DNA of 64,000 nt from Peteryoungia algae (GCF_030369675.1 NZ_CP128477.1:992001-1056000); one strand, 5' to 3'; counted from the first letter of the stretch, positions 37,208 to 46,750 are shown. A program made the numbers and translations. The notes: a model not told the origin generated them from the letters alone.

Positions 37208-37714
37208 ATGCCAGACCCGACAACCACAGATGACCCCAAAACCGAACCGCTTGAGCTGCGCCTGCTGCGCGACATCCTCACCGAACACGGCACCCCCCTC
37301 ATCTGCCGGCGGCGCCAATGCCGGCGCGACCGGCACTGCAGCGGCCAGGCGCAACGCGCGCATCCGCCGCTGGCATCAGGCGAATCCCTGCCGCCCTGCG
37401 TGGCACATGCCAGGCCGAGAGAGCGCCTGGAGATTCAAACCCTGGCTGGCCAATTGCGCCTGCATATGAGCCCCAGCACCGAACCCCGCCAATGGCCCGA
37501 AGACAAGCAGGCAGTCTCCCAGCTTCGCCTGGCACTGGCGATGATCCACCGCATCCACACGCGCCCGGGCCTGCATCCCGTACACGAACGGACAGCACTC
37601 GCCGACTGGCAGGCCACCGACCCCGACCGCCAAGTCTCCGCCCTCTACCGCCGCACCTGGCGCCATGGCAAACCGGACAAGCGCCCCTCCGCCAAAACGG
37701 GCACCGCGCCATGA
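37208..37714 (+). CDS. Hypothetical protein with Cys/Arg-rich motif
   Basis: 168 residues; not assigned to a known family. A strong ribosome-binding site (CAAGGAGACCGAC) precedes the ATG at 37208, which supports this start. Residues ~18-40 (LRDILTEHGTPLICRRRQCRRDRHCSG) have a C-x5-C-x5-C-type arrangement with many Arg, which could bind a metal or nucleic acid. A Trp-containing C-terminal part (ADWQATDPDRQVSALYRRTWRHG) follows. Similar short proteins with this Cys/Arg pattern occur in rhizobia as uncharacterised ORFs. Confidence 0.6.
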   Translation: MPDPTTTDDPKTEPLELRLLRDILTEHGTPLICRRRQCRRDRHCSGQAQRAHPPLASGESLPPCVAHARPRERLEIQTLAGQLRLHMSPSTEPRQWPEDKQAVSQLRLALAMIHRIHTRPGLHPVHERTALADWQATDPDRQVSALYRRTWRHGKPDKRPSAKTGTAP

Positions 37715-37766
37715 AGCCGCGCGCGCAAGTGAGGGGCCAGTGATGGGGAAAGTGAGGGAGGCGACC

Positions 37767-38399
37767 CTATTCCGCCGCCTTCGGCAGATCCTCGGCCTCG
37801 ATTTCGACCGGCAGAGGCTCCAGCTCGTAGGAATAGCCCTCGAGCATGGAGTAGGCCCGCTCGATCGCGCCGATCTGCACTTCCGAGGCCTTGATCGCAT
37901 CGGTGATCGATTGCGCCCGCGCCCTCAGCATCGAGCCGAGCACGTCGGTATCGGGCCGCCGGCCGAGCCGGTCGAGATGCTTGCGCACCCGCGCCCGGTG
38001 GCGCTCCAGCTCGAGAATGTGGAAGCGGCATTTGAGAATGTCGTCGGTGAGCTTGCGCCGCAGGCCGGCGACCGGATCGAAACTGCCGGGCTCCCGCTCG
38101 TCAAGGATCATGTCGTTGATCAGCGTCTCCAGCACCATCAGCCCCTTGAGGTCGGTGGGCTCGGCCAGCTGCGGATCATAACCGGTATCGTCGAAAACCC
38201 GGCGGCGCACGGGATCCTTCAGCAGGTCGTAGCAGGCAGAGATTTTGGCAAAGGCCTCGGCATCGCCGCCGGCATCCGGATGGGCGGTCTTGACCACCTT
38301 GCGATAGGCCGCCTTTACGGCCGCATCGTCGGCATCCCGGGCCACGCCCAGGAGCTCGTAAGGGTCGATCACTGCGGCACCCGTCTTCGCCATACTCAT
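37767..38399 (-). CDS. J-domain protein (DnaJ-like co-chaperone)
   Basis: 210 residues with an N-terminal J domain: DPYELLGVARDADDAAVKAAYRKVVKTAHPDAGG, HPD at 40-42. No zinc-finger or Gly/Phe region, so it is a type III J-protein that would stimulate a DnaK ATPase for a specific substrate. The remaining ~130 residues are helical with several Arg/Lys. GGGAG lies just upstream of the start. The substrate is unknown. Confidence 0.83.
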   Translation of the reverse strand: MSMAKTGAAVIDPYELLGVARDADDAAVKAAYRKVVKTAHPDAGGDAEAFAKISACYDLLKDPVRRRVFDDTGYDPQLAEPTDLKGLMVLETLINDMILDEREPGSFDPVAGLRRKLTDDILKCRFHILELERHRARVRKHLDRLGRRPDTDVLGSMLRARAQSITDAIKASEVQIGAIERAYSMLEGYSYELEPLPVEIEAEDLPKAAE

Positions 38400-38844
38400 T
38401 CACTCCCGCGCCCAGCCACCTCTCCCCTAAACCCGGATGGCGGCTGCTTCAAGACGGAACACGCCGTCGTCCCCGGTCGAAACATGGGTCGGTCCGGGGG
38501 CGTCCACTCCCAGCCGGGGGCGCAAGGGCATCAGACTCACCCCCCAAATCTCAAGGATTTCAGTCTATTGCGGAATTTGTGCGGTGCAGACTGTGATTTT
38601 TCATACTTGCCAAGGTTCGGAAATGCACCTACCTCTTGTCGCGTTCGGGCACCAAAGATCCCGGAGACTGGACTGACTTTGATCGACCGCATGTGTGGTC
38701 CTGGGGGCCTTCTCCCGCCGGCAGACGTTCTTTCCCCGTTATCGCGACCACTCGACGGTTCCGTTTCGGCGGAACTTCACCTTGCCACTTCCGGTCCGCC
38801 GGCCGTGGCGCAGACGACAGAAATCGGGAACAAGGAACTCTCCC
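38400..38844. other. Leader region of the cold-shock gene, no other gene seen
   Basis: About 445 bp upstream of the csp gene with no convincing ORF. Cold-shock genes typically have long structured 5' leaders, and this spacer probably contains the promoter and leader; I cannot fix the transcription start. Confidence 0.4.
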
Positions 38845-39057
38845 ATGGCCACCAAGGGCACCGTAAAATTCTTTAACCAGGACAAGGGCTTCGGCTTCAT
38901 CACCCCGGAAGACGGCGCAAAGGACGTGTTCGTCCACATCTCTGCGCTCCAGGCCTCCGGCCTGCAGAGCCTCCAGGATGGCCAGCAGGTCACCTTCGAC
39001 ACCGAGCCGGACCGCATGGGCAAGGGCCCCAAGGCCGTCAACATCCAGGCCGACTGA
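38845..39057 (+). CDS. cspA: Cold-shock protein, CspA family
   Basis: 70 residues. Complete CSD with RNP1 KGFGFITP and RNP2-like [12 protein letters not shown]/ssDNA-binding chaperone. It stands alone, with a leader of about 445 bp and a strong terminator 12 bp downstream. AAGGAACTCTCCC precedes the ATG. Confidence 0.92.
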   Translation: MATKGTVKFFNQDKGFGFITPEDGAKDVFVHISALQASGLQSLQDGQQVTFDTEPDRMGKGPKAVNIQAD

Positions 39058-39069
39058 TCAAGAATTTCG

Positions 39070-39098
39070 AATGGCGTCCCCCCGGGGCGCCATTTTCG
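39070..39098 (+). terminator. Rho-independent terminator of the csp gene
   Basis: AATGGCG/CGCCATT stem (39070-39076 and 39088-39094) extended by CCCC/GGGG in the loop side, followed by TTTTCG. It ends csp transcription before the convergent dusA gene. Confidence 0.8.
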
Positions 39099-39137
39099 AT
39101 TTCGGACCGCAGAAATGCCGAAAAGCGGCGATAGAGA

Positions 39138-40187
39138 TTACTCCGCAGCCGCCGACGTGCTGCTGGACGCGACCTGTGTCTTCGGCCCGCCCGCAATGTC
39201 GACCGCCGCAAAGGCCTCGGCAATGAGGTCCGGCGACACACCGGGCTTGGTCGCCTCCGACGACAGGATCTGCCGATAGCGCCGGGCGCCGGCATAGCCC
39301 TGGAACAGCCCGACCATATGCCGCGTGACATGGTTGAGCCGCCCGCCGGACGCCACCACCCGCTCCGCATAACCGATCATGGCATCGCGCACGTGATCCC
39401 AGTCGACCGGCTTCGCCGCTTCGCCGTAGATCCGCTGATCGACTTCCGTGAGCAGCGTCGCATTGTGATAACTCGCCCGCCCCAGCATGACGCCATCCAT
39501 GACGGCGAGATGCCGAACCGCCTGGTCGAGATCGCTGATCCCGCCGTTTATGCCGAGGAAAACATCGGGATTTTCGCGCTTCATTCGATAGACGAGTTCG
39601 TAATCGAGCGGCGGTATCTCCCGGTTTTCCTTCGGGCTCAAGCCCTTCAGCCAGGCCTTGCGCGCATGGATCCAGATCGCGTCGGCCCCTGCCCCGATCA
39701 TCCGGGCGAGGAAATCCGGCAGCACAGCTTCCGCCTCCTGCTCGTCCACCCCGATCCGGCACTTGACCGTCACCGGCACCGTCGCCACCTGTTTCATGGC
39801 GGCGACACAGGCCTCGACCACCTCGGGCGTCTGCATCAGGCAGGCCCCGAAGGTCCCCGATTGTACCCGGTCCGACGGACAGCCGACATTCAGGTTGATC
39901 TCGTCATAGCCGTAATCCGAGGCGATCCTGACCGCCTCCACGAGCTTTGCCGGATCCGATCCGCCCAGCTGCAGTGCAACCGGATGTTCTTCCCCGTTGA
40001 ACGAGAGCAGTTTCTCCCGCGGCCCGTGAATGATCGCATCCGCCACCACCATCTCGGTATAGAGCAGCGCCCTCGCCGAGAGCTGCCGATGGAAAAACCG
40101 GCAATGCCAATCCGTCCAGTCGATCATCGGCGCAACGGCGAAGACGGGAGCTTTGAAATAATTGACGTTTTGTTGCTCTTCAGACAC
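39138..40187 (-). CDS. dusA: tRNA-dihydrouridine synthase A
   Basis: 349 residues, the DusA subfamily. VFAVAPMIDWTDWHCRFFHR near the N-terminus, LNVGCPSDRVQ (catalytic Cys region, about residues 100-110) and the FMN-binding GINGGISD segment are present. It reduces U20/U20a of tRNA. The 5' end is a known integration target for genomic islands. Here, an integrase stub lies 100 bp upstream and a second, diverged dusA 5' end lies 3.2 kb away (43375-43473), so the present N-terminus probably came with an inserted element. The reading frame is intact. Confidence 0.92.
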   Translation of the reverse strand: MSEEQQNVNYFKAPVFAVAPMIDWTDWHCRFFHRQLSARALLYTEMVVADAIIHGPREKLLSFNGEEHPVALQLGGSDPAKLVEAVRIASDYGYDEINLNVGCPSDRVQSGTFGACLMQTPEVVEACVAAMKQVATVPVTVKCRIGVDEQEAEAVLPDFLARMIGAGADAIWIHARKAWLKGLSPKENREIPPLDYELVYRMKRENPDVFLGINGGISDLDQAVRHLAVMDGVMLGRASYHNATLLTEVDQRIYGEAAKPVDWDHVRDAMIGYAERVVASGGRLNHVTRHMVGLFQGYAGARRYRQILSSEATKPGVSPDLIAEAFAAVDIAGGPKTQVASSSTSAAAE

Positions 40188-40287
40188 TTACGGCACTTTC
40201 TCCATCGTCTCACTTACACTCGCTCGGGGCTGTTTCCGCCGATTTTTGCACTCGATTTGGTCCCATGGAGCCGATTAGGAGCCGGCT

Positions 40288-40452
40288 ATGGGCACGATCC
40301 GCGCGCGCAAGCGCAAGGATGGCAGCGTCGCCTACCGGGTGCGAATGCGGGTCATGCAGGATGGCGTGACTTATCACGAGACCGAGACCTTTGACAGACG
40401 TCCTGCGGCTACAGCCCGGATTTCAAAGCGCGAACGGCAATATCATTGCTGA
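40288..40452 (+). pseudogene. Truncated tyrosine-recombinase (integrase) N-terminus
   Basis: A 54-codon frame: MGTIRARKRKDGSVAYRVRM, then TETFDRRPAATARISKRE and a stop. This is the start of a phage-type integrase (N-terminal arm/AP2-like domain, where IRxRKRKDGxxxYxxxxR and TFxxRxxAxxxxxxRE are typical). The catalytic core-binding and Arg/His/Tyr domains are absent. It is adjacent to the dusA start, as in dusA-targeted islands, so it is a remnant of the integrase that inserted the element. Confidence 0.7.
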
Positions 40453-40604
40453 CCTGGCATTTTGGACCGAAGCAATCCGGAAGTTCGAGGTGTAGCGCGA
40501 CCAAGCTTCAACTTGATGTGGGTCAACCGCGCTCCCCTGTCTCAGGGGTATGCTCAATACGAGTAACAGCACACGGCAGATTACCACTATTGGGAGGGTT
40601 CAAC

Positions 40605-43028
40605 ATGAATGGCTTTGTCGCCCCTATCGTCTGGTTAGAAAAGCTGAAGCGCACCGATGTGGCCAAGGTTGGTGGCAAGAACTCCTCGCTCGGCGAGATG
40701 ATTCAGGAGCTTGGCCAGCATGGTGTCGACGTTCCCCCGGGTTTTGCCACCACCTCGGATGCCTATTGGAATTTTGTCGATGAAAACCATCTACGCGAAC
40801 CGGTCGGCAAGCTGATTGCGGACTGGACAGCCGGTAAGGCGACCCTTTCGGAGACTGGCGCGGCCATCCGCCAGCTTGTTCTGCGGGCAGATTGGCCAGA
40901 AGCCACGGCTGAAGCCATCATCCAGGCGTACAGGGAACTGTCCGGCAGAGCAGCCCGGGAGCAGGTCAGCGTTGCAGTGCGCTCGAGCGCGACAGCAGAA
41001 GATCTACCCGACGCGAGCTTCGCGGGCCAGCAGGAGACCTTCTTGAACATTGTCGGCGAAGCTGAGTTGCTGCGCGCCTGCAAGCGCTGCTTTGCCTCGC
41101 TCTTCACCGATCGTGCCATTTCCTATCGTCAGGCAAAGGGGTTCGACCACATGAAGGTCGCTCTGTCCGTCGGAATACAGCAAATGGTCCGCTCCGACCT
41201 CGGCGGATCCGGGGTTATGTTCTCCATCGACACAGAAACGGGTTTCGACAAGGTCGTCATCATTGATGCCGCCTGGGGGCTTGGGGAAAACGTCGTTCAG
41301 GGTGCTGTCGACCCGGACGAGTATCAAGTTTTCAAACCTCTTCTCGACGATCCGACTTTAATGCCGGTCATCTCGAAGAAGTGCGGTGGCAAGACCATAA
41401 AGATGATCTACGGCACAGCCCAAGAACCAACCCGGAATGTACCGACATCGAAAGCCGAGCGAAGCGCTTTTGTCCTTTCAGACGAAGAAATCCTGACACT
41501 GGCCCGCTGGGCAACAACCATCGAACGTCACTACGGCTGTGCCATGGACATGGAATGGGCTCGGGACGGGCATACTCAACGCCTTTACATTGTCCAGGCG
41601 CGACCGGAAACGGTCCAGTCGAACCGCGATACCGCAGTCTTCAGCTCCTATCAGATCAAGAGCAAGGGCAAGACATTGGTCAAGGGCCTGTCGATCGGCG
41701 ACGCGATCGTCTCCGGTCAAGTCTGCCTGATCGAGAATGCCCGTGATATCGGGCAATTCATCGACGGATCGATCCTGGTTACATCCACGACGGATCCTGA
41801 CTGGGTTCCCATCATGAAACGGGCGGCGGCCATCGTCACTGACCATGGCGGACGTACGTCGCATGCTGCCATTGTCAGCCGCGAGCTGGGGCTGCCGGCC
41901 GTGGTCGGAACCGGAACGGCCACCCAGGTGCTGCATTCCGGCCAGGAGATTACGGTGTCCTGCGCCGAGGGCGACGAGGCAGCGATCTACGAAGGGCTGG
42001 CAGACTACGAGGTTCAGACACTCGACATGGACGACGTTCCGGCGACGAGAACCAGGGTGATGCTCAACCTTGCCAATCCGGGCGCCGCGTTCCGCTGGTG
42101 GCGGCTGCCGGCGGACGGCGTGGGGCTCGCGCGCATGGAATTCGTCATCAGCAATGCAATTCGCATCCACCCCATGGCACTGGTGAATTTCGACACACTG
42201 ACCGATCAGAAGGCGAAGGCCGAGATCGCGGGATTGACGGCAGCCTATGCCGATAAATCCGTCTACTTCGTCGACAAGCTGGCCGAAGGGCTGGCGCGGA
42301 TCGCTTCGACATTCCACCCAAAGCCGGTCATCGTCCGGATGAGCGACTTCAAGACCAATGAATATGCGGGCCTTCTGGGCGGCAGCGCGTTCGAGCCAAC
42401 CGAGGAAAACCCGATGATCGGTTTTCGCGGCGCCTCCCGGTATTATTCACCGCTCTACCGGGATGGGTTTGCTCTCGAATGCAGAGCAATACGGAAACTG
42501 AGAAACCAACTTGGCTTCAAGAATGTCGTTGTCATGATCCCGTTCTGCCGGTCCGTGTCGGAAGCCGAAAAGGTGCTGGAAGTCATGGCTGAGAATGGAC
42601 TGAGGCGAGGCGAAGACGACTTGCAGGTCTTCGTCATGTGCGAGATCCCGTCCAACGTCATCCTGGCGAAGCAGTTCGCGCAACACTTCGATGGTTTCTC
42701 CATCGGGTCGAACGACCTGACGCAATTGACGCTCGGGGTCGATCGCGATTCCGGTGAGTTGGCCGATCTCTTCGACGAACAGGACGAAGCAGTCAAATGG
42801 ATGATCCGCAAAGTGATCGAAGAGGCAAAGGCTGCCGGAGCCAAGATCGGCCTTTGTGGCCAGGCGCCGAGTGACCACCCCGAATTTGCGAAGTTCCTGG
42901 TGGAATGCGGCATAGATAGCATTTCGGTCACGCCGGACAGCTTCATCGCGGTCAAGCAGAACGTTTCGGAAGCCGAAATGGCGAACGAAGCCGGCGCGCA
43001 GATATTTGCGGATGACATTCCGGGATAA
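40605..43028 (+). CDS. ppsA: Phosphoenolpyruvate synthase
   Basis: 807 residues, near the E. coli PpsA length (792). N-terminal ATP-grasp (VGGKNSSLGEMIQ), phospho-His domain with H420 in GGRTSHAAIVSRELG, and the PEP-binding TIM-barrel C-terminus (GLCGQAPSDHPEFAKFLVECGIDSISVTPDSF). Catalyses pyruvate + ATP to PEP, AMP and phosphate, for gluconeogenesis. The ATG at 40605 has GGGAGGG at good spacing; the frame extends upstream but without family sequence. It lies inside the putative dusA-targeted element and is its only cargo gene. Confidence 0.92.
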   Translation: MNGFVAPIVWLEKLKRTDVAKVGGKNSSLGEMIQELGQHGVDVPPGFATTSDAYWNFVDENHLREPVGKLIADWTAGKATLSETGAAIRQLVLRADWPEATAEAIIQAYRELSGRAAREQVSVAVRSSATAEDLPDASFAGQQETFLNIVGEAELLRACKRCFASLFTDRAISYRQAKGFDHMKVALSVGIQQMVRSDLGGSGVMFSIDTETGFDKVVIIDAAWGLGENVVQGAVDPDEYQVFKPLLDDPTLMPVISKKCGGKTIKMIYGTAQEPTRNVPTSKAERSAFVLSDEEILTLARWATTIERHYGCAMDMEWARDGHTQRLYIVQARPETVQSNRDTAVFSSYQIKSKGKTLVKGLSIGDAIVSGQVCLIENARDIGQFIDGSILVTSTTDPDWVPIMKRAAAIVTDHGGRTSHAAIVSRELGLPAVVGTGTATQVLHSGQEITVSCAEGDEAAIYEGLADYEVQTLDMDDVPATRTRVMLNLANPGAAFRWWRLPADGVGLARMEFVISNAIRIHPMALVNFDTLTDQKAKAEIAGLTAAYADKSVYFVDKLAEGLARIASTFHPKPVIVRMSDFKTNEYAGLLGGSAFEPTEENPMIGFRGASRYYSPLYRDGFALECRAIRKLRNQLGFKNVVVMIPFCRSVSEAEKVLEVMAENGLRRGEDDLQVFVMCEIPSNVILAKQFAQHFDGFSIGSNDLTQLTLGVDRDSGELADLFDEQDEAVKWMIRKVIEEAKAAGAKIGLCGQAPSDHPEFAKFLVECGIDSISVTPDSFIAVKQNVSEAEMANEAGAQIFADDIPG

Positions 43029-43374
43029 GCCGGTTCTGCGGCAAATCTACCGGATCGATAGATGCGCTCGAAAATGCCAGCGTCGGATTACGCTCCGTAG
43101 CGCCATGTCGACCACTTCAGAGCCCCGGCTGAAAACATGGGAGGGACGGCTGAAACATGGCTCATTCTCAATAGGAATATCAGGCTGCGCCGGGTCGGCT
43201 CTCAGTGGACATAAGCAGACAGGCCTTAGTCTGCGTGGCCGCACGGCTCCAGTCGGCAACCGAAATGCAAGGCCTCGTTGTCTCGTTCAGAATGACCCGT
43301 CGCTTCGAGAGACGGTGGTACGTGGCAGAAGTAAAACCGCGTAACAAATTGAATATTTGTAGACTTTTTGCCCG

Positions 43375-43473
43375 ATCCGTCGCCGTCATCATTGGGGCCA
43401 CGGCAAACACCGGTCGCCCATGGGGCCCGGGACCGGGTGTGTCACGGGTGAGGGAGTCGGTTTCTATCGTCAT
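43375..43473 (-). pseudogene. Detached 5' end of a second dusA (attachment-site relic)
   Basis: On the minus strand, starting at the ATG at 43473, about 33 codons read MTIETDSLTRDTPGPGPHGR then PVFAVAPMM and TD, matching the DusA N-terminal PVFAVAPMIDWTD. The homology then stops. Nucleotide identity with the intact dusA 5' end (about 40110-40155) is roughly 75-80% over 26 bases. It is best read as the original dusA start, separated from its gene by insertion of the integrase-ppsA element. Confidence 0.6.
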
Positions 43474-43542
43474 GGCCGCGCCCTTGCCATGCTCTGGCAT
43501 CAAAGGAATCAGTTGCATTCGCCGCGAGGCCAGGGGGTCCGC

Positions 43543-44163
43543 TCAGCTGTCCAGCCCGATCACCTTTTCGAGCCGCTCCCAGGTGTCATCCATGGCGTAA
43601 GCCGCAAGAAAAGACAGGTTGATATGGCCGTAGATCGGCGAGAGCTGCCATTCGGCCTCTTCCTCATCGACGCCGGCGACCTGCTGCAGGAAGATGACGG
43701 AGGCGAGACCGGTACGGTCGGCGCCCGACATGCAATGCACAAGGATCGGCTGCTCCGCCGTTTTGAGAAGCGCCAGCAATTCCTGCGCCCGCCCCGGCGT
43801 CAGTTCACGGCGGGCCGAAATGCCGAAATTCACATGCGCGGCGCCATGCGCGGCCGTTGCGGCGACCTCGTCGTCATACCAGCTCCGGCCGACATTCTCG
43901 CCACGCAGATTGATCACGGTCTTGATGCCGTAGCGGTCGATCTCCGCGCTCAGCCGCGCACCGGAAAGCTGCGCCGAGCGATAGAACTGGCCAGGCAGAA
44001 CTTCGTGGAAGTTTCCGGACAGGATCAGGATGCCGACATAGGCACCAAATAGCGCGAGAAGCCCGGCAACCGTCAGGCCGGAATGCAAGGCAATCCTGCG
44101 CCAACCGCGGACCTGCGGCACCTTGCGCTCCAGTGCCCCTTGACCGTCTTCAACACTCGACAT
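43543..44163 (-). CDS. Dual-specificity/tyrosine phosphatase, membrane-anchored
   Basis: 206 residues. One membrane helix (about 27-48, LHSGLTVAGLLALFGAYVGILIL) and the phosphatase P-loop HC144-MSGADR150 (C-x5-R). The upstream GEN and D of the general acid loop (WYDDE) are visible. Its substrates are unknown; it faces the cytoplasm or periplasm depending on topology. The ATG at 44163 has GGGGAGAG upstream; an earlier start at 44190 is weaker. The ~300 bp to the next gene (44164-44466) contain no recognisable feature. Confidence 0.8.
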   Translation of the reverse strand: MSSVEDGQGALERKVPQVRGWRRIALHSGLTVAGLLALFGAYVGILILSGNFHEVLPGQFYRSAQLSGARLSAEIDRYGIKTVINLRGENVGRSWYDDEVAATAAHGAAHVNFGISARRELTPGRAQELLALLKTAEQPILVHCMSGADRTGLASVIFLQQVAGVDEEEAEWQLSPIYGHINLSFLAAYAMDDTWERLEKVIGLDS

Positions 44164-44466
44164 CGCGACTCTCCCCGCCCTCTGGTCCAATGGACCGGCT
44201 CACAACGCTGCCCCTGCCACCCGATTCGGCTGTTTCGATGGCAAACGGTCCAGACGACAGCACGGACTTACACGATACAGGTGCCTCCAGTGCTGCAACC
44301 GGATGCGCGGGGCAACCGTCAAGTCCAATACAGGAAATCGCAGTTTCACAGCCGGACTGCTTCGCCCGCACCCGAACCGCTTGCGGCCAGGATGAGCGCG
44401 CGACCCCAATTCAACGGAAACTTCAGCCAGGGCACCCATGATCCGGCCCCTCGGCGGGCATTCCGC

Positions 44467-44904
44467 TCACAGCAATCCCAGTTCGGCCAGCTCCCGCTTC
44501 AGGTCATCGGGCATATCCTCGATATTGGCACCAGAGGCCGAGAGGTCGCGGGGCGCGACGTCGGCGTCGAGATAACGCCAGCCCTGGAAGGGGCGACGCG
44601 GTGCCGGCGCCACCTCGATCACCTCAGGGCCAAGGATCAGCTCGCAGCGGGTGATCCCATCGCCGCCGGTGAAGGTCTTGATGTCGAGGAGCTTCTGGCG
44701 GGCCGACAGCTGGCCCTTGATGATCCAGTAGAGCGAGCCACCATCCAGCAGTTCCTCCATGCGCTTCGGCACCATGCGGGTGACATGCGAAGAATGCGGC
44801 TCGAGGCCCGCCGCGACGGCCACGAGGCAACGTTCGGCGACCCAGTCGCGCAGGTCGTCGATGGAGTCGGCTCCGACGCAGAGTTTGAGCAGATGCAGTG
44901 TCAT
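44467..44904 (-). CDS. DUF1489 family protein
   Basis: 145 residues, MTLHLLKLCVGADSIDDLRDW ... MVPKRMEELLDGGSLYWIIKGQLSARQ, the DUF1489 pattern. The family is confined to alphaproteobacteria and has no known function. It is alone on its strand. It is followed by a phosphatase gene in the same direction after a gap of 303 bp. Confidence 0.85.
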   Translation of the reverse strand: MTLHLLKLCVGADSIDDLRDWVAERCLVAVAAGLEPHSSHVTRMVPKRMEELLDGGSLYWIIKGQLSARQKLLDIKTFTGGDGITRCELILGPEVIEVAPAPRRPFQGWRYLDADVAPRDLSASGANIEDMPDDLKRELAELGLL

Positions 44905-44998
44905 GACACCCGAGATAGCCTGTCTGGCCGGGGGGTCAAGGGCATGGGCGTCAAAGGCAGGGGCTGCTCAACAGTTGCGATGCATTTGCCTGCTGTCG

Positions 44999-45026
44999 CC
45001 ATCCTCGGGGCACGCCTGAGGATGAC
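44999..45026. repeat. Degenerate TCCTCGGG-type palindrome
   Basis: CATCCTCGGGGCACGCCTGAGGATG, a diverged member of the repeat family seen around 36 kb. It lies 40 bp after the sdaA stop codon on the minus strand. Confidence 0.5.
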
Positions 45027-45066
45027 GACGGAGACGTATCAGGACAGAGGCGCTCCCCTGCCCGCA

Positions 45067-46467
45067 TCAACATTCGACGACGTTGACGGCGAGGCCACCA
45101 AGCGAGGTTTCCTTGTATTTCTCGTTCATGTCATTGCCGGTCTGGCGCATCGTCTCGATACAGGCGTCAAGCGGCACGAAATGCACACCGTCACCCTTCA
45201 GCGCGAGCGATGCAGCGGTAACGGCCTTGACGGCACCGAGCGCGTTGCGCTCGATACAGGGCACCTGGACCAGGCCGGCGACCGGGTCGCAGGTCATGCC
45301 GAGATGATGTTCGAGCGCGATTTCCGCGGCGTTCTCGATCTGCTCCGGCGTGCCGCCCATGACGGCGGCAAGACCGGCAGCGGCCATGGCCGAGGCCGAG
45401 CCGACTTCGCCCTGACAGCCGACCTCGGCGCCCGAAATCGAGGCATTGTGTTTGATGATCCCGCCAATGGCAGCGGCCGTCAGCAGGTAGTCGCGAATGC
45501 CCTGCTGGTCGGCATCGGGATGGAAATGCAGGTAATAGCGGATGGTGGCGGGCACGACACCGGCAGCACCATTGGTCGGCGATGTCACGACGCGGCCGCC
45601 GGCGGCATTTTCCTCGTTGACAGCCATGGCGTAGACCGAAAGCCAGTCGTTCGCGAGCACCGGATTGAGCCGGTTGGAACGCCACTCCTCCTGCAGCTGA
45701 TCGTGGATGGATTTCGCCCGGCGGCGCACCTTCAAACCGCCCGGCAACTGGCCTTCCTGGCGCAATCCGCGATCGATGCAGCTCAGCATCGCATCCCAGA
45801 TCCGGTCGAGGCCCGCATCGAGATCCTCGCGCGATCGCACGACCTCTTCATTCGCCCGCTTCATCTGCGCGATCGTCTGGCCGGATGAGGCGGCCATGGC
45901 GAGCATTTCCTTAGCCGATGCGAAGGGATAGGGCACCTTGTGATCGGATGCTTGCTTCTTCTGCTTCTGCAGGGCGAGAAGCTCGGTATCGGTGACAACG
46001 AAGCCACCCCCGATCGAATAGTAGATCTGGGTGAGGAGAACGCGGCCGTCCTTGTCCAGGGCGGACAGTCGCATGCCGTTGGCATGACCCGAGAGCGGCG
46101 TCTTCTTGTCGTAGACGAGGTCGTCCTTCGGTTGGAAGATGTAAGCTGGATGACCGGGCGGGGTGACGCGGCCTGTGCGCTCCACGTCTGCAATGATGCC
46201 CTCCATGCGGTCAGGGTCGATGCTGTCAGGTGCCTCGCCCATCAGACCGATGATCACCGCATTTCCCGTGCCGTGACCGATGCCGGTATAGGCGAGCGAC
46301 CCGTGCAGGCTCGCCTTCAGGGCTGCCACATGGGCACCGGCGGGGCGCGGCCACTGATCAGAGAGGATGAGGTCGAGAAACCGGTTGGCCGCCGTCATCG
46401 GACCCATGGTGTGGGAACTCGAGGGGCCGACACCGATCTTGAACACGTCGAAAACCGAAAGAAACAT
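45067..46467 (-). CDS. sdaA: L-serine dehydratase
   Basis: 466 residues, single-chain L-serine ammonia-lyase. [22 protein letters not shown] at the start and Cys ligands of the [4Fe-4S] cluster in [20 protein letters not shown] and VPCIERN. It converts L-serine to pyruvate and ammonia. The ATG at 46467 is chosen by family length. It is alone with an upstream spacer of about 130 bp, ending at a small-protein terminator. Confidence 0.92.
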   Translation of the reverse strand: MFLSVFDVFKIGVGPSSSHTMGPMTAANRFLDLILSDQWPRPAGAHVAALKASLHGSLAYTGIGHGTGNAVIIGLMGEAPDSIDPDRMEGIIADVERTGRVTPPGHPAYIFQPKDDLVYDKKTPLSGHANGMRLSALDKDGRVLLTQIYYSIGGGFVVTDTELLALQKQKKQASDHKVPYPFASAKEMLAMAASSGQTIAQMKRANEEVVRSREDLDAGLDRIWDAMLSCIDRGLRQEGQLPGGLKVRRRAKSIHDQLQEEWRSNRLNPVLANDWLSVYAMAVNEENAAGGRVVTSPTNGAAGVVPATIRYYLHFHPDADQQGIRDYLLTAAAIGGIIKHNASISGAEVGCQGEVGSASAMAAAGLAAVMGGTPEQIENAAEIALEHHLGMTCDPVAGLVQVPCIERNALGAVKAVTAASLALKGDGVHFVPLDACIETMRQTGNDMNEKYKETSLGGLAVNVVEC

Positions 46468-46596
46468 GGGGCTCCTCGCATGCGGGACTGAAAGCGCAAA
46501 GGCTAGAGCATCGCCTATCACGAATGCGCCTCGCAATCGACATCGGCTTTCATGGCCGCGACATGACCAAGATGGTGTCCGCAGCCCAAAACGCAA

Positions 46597-46623
46597 ACAG
46601 CGCGGTCGAGATGACCGCGCTGT
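46597..46623 (-). terminator. Rho-independent terminator after small membrane protein
   Basis: ACAGCGCGGTC-GAGAT-GACCGCGCTGT, a perfect 11-bp stem with a 5-nt loop. On the minus strand, TTTGCGTTTT follows. It lies 25 bp after the stop of the 33-residue ORF. Confidence 0.75.
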
Positions 46624-46648
46624 GCGCAAATTCCGTTTGTGTAGGCTA

Positions 46649-46750
46649 TCAAACCGCGCCGAAGAGATAGGCCAGGCAGAGAACGCCGGCAAATCCTACC
46701 AAAGCACGGATGGTAACGCCCCAGCACGACGGCTGAACATTGCCTTCCAT
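46649..46750 (-). CDS. Small membrane protein of 33 residues, unknown
   Basis: Starts MEGNVQPSCWGVTIRALVG and continues as one hydrophobic helix (ALVGFAGVLCLAYLFGAV) to the stop. GGAG is 5 bp before the ATG and a perfect terminator follows 25 bp after the stop, so this short frame has the full signals of a gene. It is probably a single-pass inner-membrane protein; no family that I recognise. The 300 bp between it and the DUF599 gene are AT-rich and presumably hold both promoters. Confidence 0.6.
   Translation of the reverse strand: MEGNVQPSCWGVTIRALVGFAGVLCLAYLFGAV

Noticed and set aside
43029..43374. Additional gene between ppsA and the dusA relic
   Set aside because: No open frame with family likeness or ribosome-binding site; only short unrelated frames.
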